From Epiperipatus broadwayi (taxonomy: Eukaryota > Onychophora > Udeonychophora > Euonychophora > Peripatidae), in the NCBI GenBank assembly GCA_028023455.1, contig JAQFVV010006503.1, positions 106,001-170,000 of the forward strand: a stretch of DNA of 64,000 bases, in the 5' to 3' direction. Positions 58,270 through 64,000 of this stretch are shown here, piece by piece (position 1 is the first letter of the stretch; each line of letters starts with the position of its first letter). Under the pieces are notes generated by a model. The model was not told the DNA's origin and did no database searches. It saw only the letters and a list, made by a program, of their open reading frames with translations. Both the position numbers and the translations under genes were made by a program.

Positions 58270-59569
58270 GAAAACACGATAATTAGTTGTATATATCTTC
58301 AATTAATTTTAACTATTCTGCAAATAACAATGTATATTAATTTTAAAGTTTTGAGATTATATAATATTTATAAAGGAATAATGTTCTCCTATGTATACTT
58401 ATAAGCATATTTTATAAGTCAGATCTTTTTAAGAATCATTTTAATAAACTTGCAAATAATGTCTTTTCTATGAATAAACTCGTGCAACCTAATAAAATTA
58501 CTGAATTAAAGTTTTTAATGTTAACGTCAATTGAATGATATTAGTGCTATTTAGAAATATAATTGATATTGTAGATGTGGATTGATCTCCTTTTAAAGAA
58601 CTTGACAAAGACAATTGACTTTCATTGTGTTGAGCAGAGATTGGTTTTTTAAATCACCATTATAACAGTGTATAAATAAATTATTCTATAATTTTCAGAC
58701 ATTATATTTTACATACTTTAAATGCCTGTTGGAAAAAGGTTTGACAATAAATTTAGATACTATAGAAGATTTAAAAAAAAGATAATAAAACAAAATTGGA
58801 ACCTGTTTGTTTCACAGCAAAAATGATTCACAAAAGTCTTCAACTTTCTAATCAATTGGACAATCATTTTCTTGTTAAAGACACAAATTATGAATGAGCT
58901 CTTAAATTCCAATGAAAGCTAAATATGTAGTTGTATGTCTGGATATCATGAGCTTCATAAACAATTAGTAAAATCATTATCTCAAAGCTTAATCACTGAT
59001 TACATTGTTGACAGAAAATCATTAACTTTTAGACTGAAATGTTTTTTATTGGCTGAGCGAATTAAAGTTTTAAACTTTTGATTGGTTCAATTACAGAATC
59101 AGTAGTAAAAATATATTCGTCTTTTAATATTAGATTCATTTGTAAAAAGCAAATTAATAATTTGTCAGATTATGAAAATGGATGAAAGTTTTTTCAAAAA
59201 TAAATTTCTATTTATAATTATAAAAATATTATATAGTGGAGAATCTAAAAAGAATGTTCATAACTTATCACAAAATGCTGCATATGTCATTGATTTCTTT
59301 CTCAATTTACGTTCGAATAAAAGTAAAGAATTTTTACTAAAATCTTAACCATTTTTCTAAAATAATTATATTTTCAGCAGATTTTATCAAAATAATTTAT
59401 AATATGTAAAAAAAATACAGAAAAATACTCTAAAATATACATCTTCATTTTGAATGTCAAGCGCTCTCTTTGGTTCAAAATGAGCAGCAACATCAGTGCC
59501 TTACGATAAGTTTTAAGCTTTAAAAAGACCATAAATTCACTACGATAATGACAGTTTTAGAGTGACTTG
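58270..59569. other. AT-rich DNA, possibly an old coding relic
   Basis: Between 58690 and 59470 short plus-strand pieces look protein-like (for example FKCLLEKGLTINLDTIEDLK), but I cannot name a family. It may be the upstream part of the relic at 59570-59800. Confidence 0.35.
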
Positions 59570-59800
59570 AAGCCATGAACAAAAATTTTCAGTTGATGCA
59601 CTTATTAAACACATCATGAGACTAAAGTTGGCACTAATTGTATTTCTTCTTGTGATAAATCTGATTTCTTATCAGTTCTCAAACATATCCGCATATTGTC
59701 AAATAGCAATAATGATTAAAATATGTTTGAAAAATGTAAAATAAATTACACATAAAAACATATTGTTTTGAATAAATTAAATAGTTAATAAAAAAGTAAA
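59570..59800 (+). pseudogene. Unclassified coding relic, related to 26430-26880
   Basis: Plus-strand pieces FSNISAYCQIAIMIKICLKNV and ITHKNILF match the end of the minus-strand frame at 26844-26473. The downstream bases (gtaaaaaag region) also match. It has stops. A second copy of the same unknown mobile element. Confidence 0.5.
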
Positions 59801-60387
59801 AAAGTTTATCTTGTATCAATTTTTTATTAGTCATACTTTATTTCCTTATTTTTTTATGCAAATTTTAAAGTTATTTTACCTTGTTGCTTTGCTTTTATGT
59901 GATTTTTGAAAATTATGGAACATATCCCACATTTTTCAAAGTAAGTTAATTCTATTTTTGTGCAATTTGTATTATGTGTGTTTTTTTGTGGAACCTATCT
60001 ACCGCAAAAATGAGACCCAGGTGTATATATATATATATGACCATATAAATAAACAAATGTGTGTGTATATACATATACAAAAATTATTCTGTATTGATAT
60101 TAAAATTGGAATAAAATCTAAATGAAATACTTATACATGGTTACATTTATGACTTTACTGTCGAAAGCATACTTAGCACTTCATGCTTAATTAATATTAT
60201 TAAAGCTTTGCCCTATATGCTTTTTTGCATATGTGTGGATATTATATACTAATTAAACCTTAAAGAAAATATAAACTAAAATAAATATATATTAATAAAA
60301 ATTAAATATTAATTTAGAGCAGCATGTATATCCATAATCACTTACATATACACAAATATAAGCATATAAAGATAATAAAAGAATAAG
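59801..60387. other. AT-rich DNA, nothing recognised
   Basis: No supported feature. Confidence 0.5.
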
Positions 60388-60398
60388 AAAAGAGCGCA

Positions 60399-60494
60399 AG
60401 TGTTGGTGGTCGAGTGGTCAGCACAGCACCCTTACAAGCAGTTGCCCCGGGTTAACGAGTTCGCTTCCCGGCCGATGCTATGACACATGGAAAA
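60399..60494 (+). mobile_element. tRNA-derived SINE with 11-bp target duplication
   Basis: aaaagagcgca at 60388-60398 and 60495-60505. Inside: tgttggtggtcgagtggtca (A-box region), gagttcgcttccc (B box), ggccgatgctatgacacatg and an A run. Near the family consensus. Confidence 0.93.
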
Positions 60495-60505
60495 AAAAGA
60501 GCGCA

Positions 60506-61320
60506 TTGGAAAAACAGATAATTTAAAGATGTGATAGTGCCTATGTGTAAGTTCATTCCATTAGAGCATAATGTTTTGAATTTAAAAATAAAAAGAAAAC
60601 TTTGCTCTTGTTTACTCTGTATATATAATTCACTGTTCGATTTGTGTTTGAAGAGTATTATAACAAAATGTTATACTCAATGACCAAGATTATGTTTTAT
60701 TATTTGTTCTGTTTTGAATCGAATTACTTTTATAGTTCAATTTCTAATTAACTATCTTTTTAATATAACTAAAGTTTTACTGCTTGATAAACGGAGGAAA
60801 TTAGTAATAAGCTTTATTCTCGTTAATTATTATTTGATGTATTCGCTTATTGTCAGTTAAACTTAAAATATTTTTCAAAGTTAATCCTAAGTTTCTGTCA
60901 CCCACAGAGGTAAAGTAATAATAAACGATATATATATAAGATTTTTCAAATGATAAAGAATTTTAATCTTATAATCAGTTCTGAATTTGTACAAAAAAAT
61001 TGGCAATTTTCTTTTAATCTTTTACAAAATTATATCTTACAGACTATTTGCAAGTGGAATCTATAAGCAGTTAGAAATTTAACTTAAAAAGATAAAAGAT
61101 CTATTTTTCTCACAGCTTCATTCATTCACTTCTTGGGAAATCTTTGAACCTCAATCTCTGTATTAGAATTACAATTTTGAGTTGAGGAACTAAGGAATAA
61201 AATTTATCTTTTTTGTGGGTCTGCATAAAAGTTAAAATTTATACTTCTCTATTTCATTATATATTCTCTTTTAGTAACTTTTATTCAGTGTGATTTCATT
61301 TATGGCACATTTAGTAGTTG
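60506..61320. other. AT-rich DNA, nothing recognised
   Basis: No supported feature. Confidence 0.5.
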
Positions 61321-61336
61321 AAAAAGATAAAGGTTT

Positions 61337-61438
61337 GTCTTGTATTGGTGGTCGAGAGGTCAGCGCGACTGCATTGCACTTGCAGGCAGTTGCCCGGGTT
61401 GCGGGTTCGCGTCCCGGCCGATGCTATGACACTTTAAA
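61337..61438 (+). mobile_element. tRNA-derived SINE with 16-bp target duplication
   Basis: aaaaagataaaggttt at 61321-61336 and 61439-61454. Inside: attggtggtcgagaggtcag (A-box region), gcgggttcgcgtcccg (B box), gatgctatgacac and an A run. The best-preserved copy of the family here, about 95 bp without tail. Confidence 0.95.
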
Positions 61439-61454
61439 AAAAAGATAAAGGTTT

Positions 61455-62200
61455 TTATTCTAAGTAACAGTGATATGTTATTTGTTAAGTTTATTTGGTT
61501 TCTTATTTACACTAATCTATTTAATTGGATGGTGACACAGTTACCAATTTGGAACATTAACTATTTAAAAATAAAGAGGAAATAAATTAAATCAAAACTA
61601 AACATTTATCATATAATAAAAACATATTATTTGAAACTTACTGACAAAGATAATTTTAAGGACTTTTATTTAAACTAAAAATAAGTTACTGGAAATTAGA
61701 CATTACTGGCCTGAACTCAGTAATATATATATATAAGATCCAAAAGTTGAAAGTTTGGATTCATTCTCATTCAAGGAATTTGAAAAAAAAAACGTTTGGG
61801 CTAATTTAAATAATCTATTTTTCACTGATAGAGCCAACCTGTTGGCAGTGTGATGAATGTGATTACAATAGGTCCTACATTTATTATGACTCCATGTCTG
61901 CATGATTTACACTTCTGTGAAAATCAAAAAATAAAATGTTTTATTATCTTCTAAATATAATTATGTTTCCTTTTTTCTGTAAAAATTGTAATTTGAAGAC
62001 CTTATCAAGTTGAAGTAATACAATTGTAGCACTGGTAGTGCAGTAAGTGCAGTTTTCAGCTGTACAATGTGTACGCTCAAATATTTTACAATGTTCTAAT
62101 CACATTAATGTAAAACAGCATAGTTTAAAAATGATACTCTTCATTAACAATTTTATATGTTGAATCAGAATCCACACACACACAAAATAACAATGATGTT
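61455..62200. other. AT-rich DNA, nothing recognised
   Basis: No supported feature. The minus-strand frame at 61903-61703 is cysteine/histidine-bearing but isolated. Confidence 0.45.
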
Positions 62201-62260
62201 GTTAGTTTTAAATTGCACTTTATGCAAAAGTGAAACATTATTATTAGAAAAGAATTATAT

Positions 62261-62303
62261 GGCTGAGAGCTTTTAGAGAACTTAAGTCTCCATATTCATA
62301 GCC
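62261..62303 (-). ncRNA. Hammerhead-like fold, Penelope left arm
   Basis: Minus strand: GGCT, ATGA-ATA-TGGAGAC, ttaa, GTTCTC (stem II), TAAA in place of GAAA, AGCT, then TCAGCC. Same plan as 51787-51827, with further changes. Confidence 0.35.
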
Positions 62304-62439
62304 TACTTTAAGTGATGTTTAGTGGTAATTTATGCAAAGTTTTCTTTTATAAACACCATTTTCTGGAGATTGCAAAGCATGATTCTTTACAGTTTATTGC
62401 ATAGTTGTCATTTGCAATAAAGCATGCCTCCTTAATATT

Positions 62440-63006
62440 TCATTTCATATCATTATGTTCAGTGCACAGTGCCTTTGCCACACTGTGTTCTAACATAAGG
62501 CTTGTTGTTTTTTGGTGCTCAAAGAATATGGAGTTGTTTTCAGTATTATTTAGAGCTCTTCTGTATAAATAATGATGTTGAGATGTTCTGGTGGTAATGT
62601 TGGCATGAGTCTCTCCATAATATGCTGCTCTATATCCATTGATTGGGCATGAAATTTTATAAACTGCTTGGGCTATTTGATCTGAAGATATTTTGTCTTT
62701 GGAACTGTTTATCATTCTGTTTGTTGAAGGTGGGATGTGGAATCCTAGTTCAAAGAACTCAGAAAATATTTTATAATATTTCCTAGCAATCAATGGTATG
62801 TAAGGTGGCAGCATTCTTGATTTATTGTTTCTAACTGTGTCAGTTTGTAGCTTAGTTTGAAATTGTCTAATCTTTTTGTAGTTAATGGTGTGTGAAAATC
62901 CAACATTTTCCTGATCTTTAATATAATTTGTGAGGTTCTTTTTGTGGTCGGCATCAAATTTACATAGTCTGTGATTTCTGTGCAGGAAGGATGTGAGTCC
63001 AGCCAA
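62440..63006 (-). pseudogene. Penelope-like protein fragment: linker and GIY-YIG endonuclease (188 aa)
   Basis: An uninterrupted minus-strand frame. Residues 66-118 (LPPYIPLIARKYYKIFSEFF..., then RMINSSKDK, then QAVYKISC) match the linker that follows reverse transcriptase in Penelope-like elements (LPYVPGLSEKIR..., then ...LVKPKDK, then GVVYRIPC). The GIY-YIG nuclease follows: VYK at 115-117 stands for GIY, YYGET at 129-133 for YIGET, and R140 is the conserved arginine. The rest of the domain runs to the end (SIFFEHQKTTS, then EHSVAKAL). The usual zinc-binding cysteines are reduced to C120. In the complete protein this nuclease cuts the target DNA. The frame lacks the whole reverse transcriptase, so it is a relic although open. 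The ATG start is arbitrary. Confidence 0.82.
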
Positions 63007-63095
63007 TTTATGTGAGATGGGTGAGAAAATGGTCTTTATGAAACAAAACTTTGCATAAATTTTGCAAAAAATACCACTAAACTTTGCTTAAAGTA

Positions 63096-63137
63096 GGCTA
63101 TGAATATGAAGACTTAAATTCTCTGAAAGTAGTCAGC
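63096..63137 (+). ncRNA. Hammerhead-like fold, Penelope right arm
   Basis: Plus strand: GGCT, ATGA-ATA-TGAAGAC, ttaa, ATTCTCT, GAAA, GTAGT, C, AGC. GAAA is intact here, unlike in the left arm. Confidence 0.38.
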
Positions 63138-63200
63138 TGTATAATTCTTTTCTAATAATAATAAGCTTCACTTTTTTGCATAAAGTGCAATTTAAAATTT

Positions 63201-64000
63201 ACCACTCAAAGGGGAAGTAAAAAACAAGGATTTTATTTCAATAATGATGTTGTTAATGGATTTTTTTGCATTATATGCATTTTATTTTATGATCTCAATT
63301 ATATATTCAATAAAATTGCTCAATGCTATATTTAGAATTTATAAACAATCATAGATAAGTAATAATTTGTTCAATTTTATTTTGAGTAAGAATAAAATAC
63401 ACAATGAATTCTCATTCAAAATAAATAAACATTTTAATGACGAGAATCATTCTTGACTTGATTTATAATAATTGTAAAGCAATATATCTATATCTCTATA
63501 TCTGCAAAAAGATTATTTTCTTAAAATATCTAGTATTATTATGATGCGTAAAATAACCCCCATCTTCCACATGAAAACATTTCTCCAGGACTGTTCACAA
63601 AATTGTACTTTGTGCTTACATAACGTTATCATCAGAGAAAATGACCATATAAGTAAATATGATATTAAATCAAATATTCACTTTTTGTCATTGTTTTTCT
63701 GTGTAATAAAATATTCTGTATTCTGTTTCTTTCTTGCATTTTTTTGTTTTTATTTTATAGAGATTTTTATTAATGCTTTTGTGTTTTTACTATTCTCACT
63801 AGCAGTCTTCATTAAAGTTTGAAACACTCTTTTAATTAAAATAAACTCATTTAAAAGAGTATTTCAAACTCTGAAAAAGAGTTTTGGATAGTCATCACGA
63901 TAAGAAACAACAATAATAAAAGATACTAAAAAGTTAAAAAAAGGAAAATGGGAAAAAAAGTACATGATTTACATGTAATAAAAAAATACTTTAAATAACT
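63201..64000. other. AT-rich DNA; small inverted repeat
   Basis: An inverted pair, agtttgaaacactctttt (63816-63833) and aaaagagtatttcaaact (63852-63869), forms a hairpin. The plus-strand frame 63541-63822 (93 codons, hydrophobic end) overlaps it at its end and has no recognised domain; it is probably chance. Confidence 0.45.

Larger units (their letters stand above)
62206..63200 (-). mobile_element. Penelope-like element fragment with inverted arms
   Basis: The left arm (about 62206-62345) and right arm (about 63035-63200) are inverted copies: gcactttatgcaaaagtgaa at the outer left and cacttttttgcataaagtgc at the outer right. Between them the minus strand carries the end of a Penelope-like protein with its GIY-YIG domain. 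The reverse transcriptase proper is missing, so the element is 5'-truncated. Both arms hold the hammerhead-like fold seen at 51.8 and 52.2 kb. Confidence 0.82.

Noticed and set aside
58083-58404. Frames with long IYIYIY runs
   Set aside because: Translations of a TA microsatellite.
63541-63822. 93-codon frame with a hydrophobic end
   Set aside because: No family resemblance, AT-rich codons and overlap with a hairpin; treated as chance.

Overview
This window looks like AT-rich, non-vertebrate animal DNA made almost entirely of transposable elements and their remains. I see no convincing host gene, rRNA, functional tRNA or CRISPR array. The evidence is spliceless retroelement reading frames of metazoan type: RTE-like endonuclease/reverse transcriptase, other LINE relics, Penelope-like GIY-YIG, a hAT transposase fossil, tRNA-derived SINEs and many TA/AT microsatellites. 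I cannot name the species.

Layout. 1-10 kb: one copy of a 1.9-kb dispersed repeat (RepA), a decayed LINE on the minus strand (4.1-6.2 kb), copies of a second repeat (RepB) and a 364-bp tandem duplication. 10-17 kb: three SINEs, a hammerhead-like fold and microsatellites in otherwise featureless DNA. 17-20 kb: a head-to-tail row of LINE fragments. 21-32 kb: a 5'-truncated RTE fragment, SINEs, foldback elements, a second type of hammerhead-like motif (28.8 kb) and a hAT transposase pseudogene. 33.9-35.6 kb: four copies of a 416-bp unit, two on each strand, each carrying a hammerhead ribozyme fold. I read this as a retrozyme array. 36-50.4 kb: a three-level nest. A LINE relic is split by a non-autonomous LTR retrotransposon with 2.7-kb LTRs, whose 3' LTR is in turn split by a nearly intact RTE element. 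50.8-53.4 kb: an inverted second copy of RepA, itself interrupted by a Penelope-like fragment with inverted arms. 53.5-64 kb: a diverged palindromic relative of the retrozyme, several perfect or near-perfect palindromes, two more SINEs and a larger Penelope-like fragment with an RT-linker/GIY-YIG reading frame.

How the parts fit. Published work links Penelope-like elements and small non-autonomous retrozymes through hammerhead ribozymes. This window has both, with canonical folds in the 416-bp units and hammerhead-shaped but non-canonical folds in the Penelope arms and in the 53.7-kb palindrome. In several of the non-canonical copies the core reads as CTGA plus 2-3 extra bases plus TGAG. That series of variants is the most interesting thing here. 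The RTE supplies reverse transcriptase of a kind that could move the SINEs, but that link is inference.
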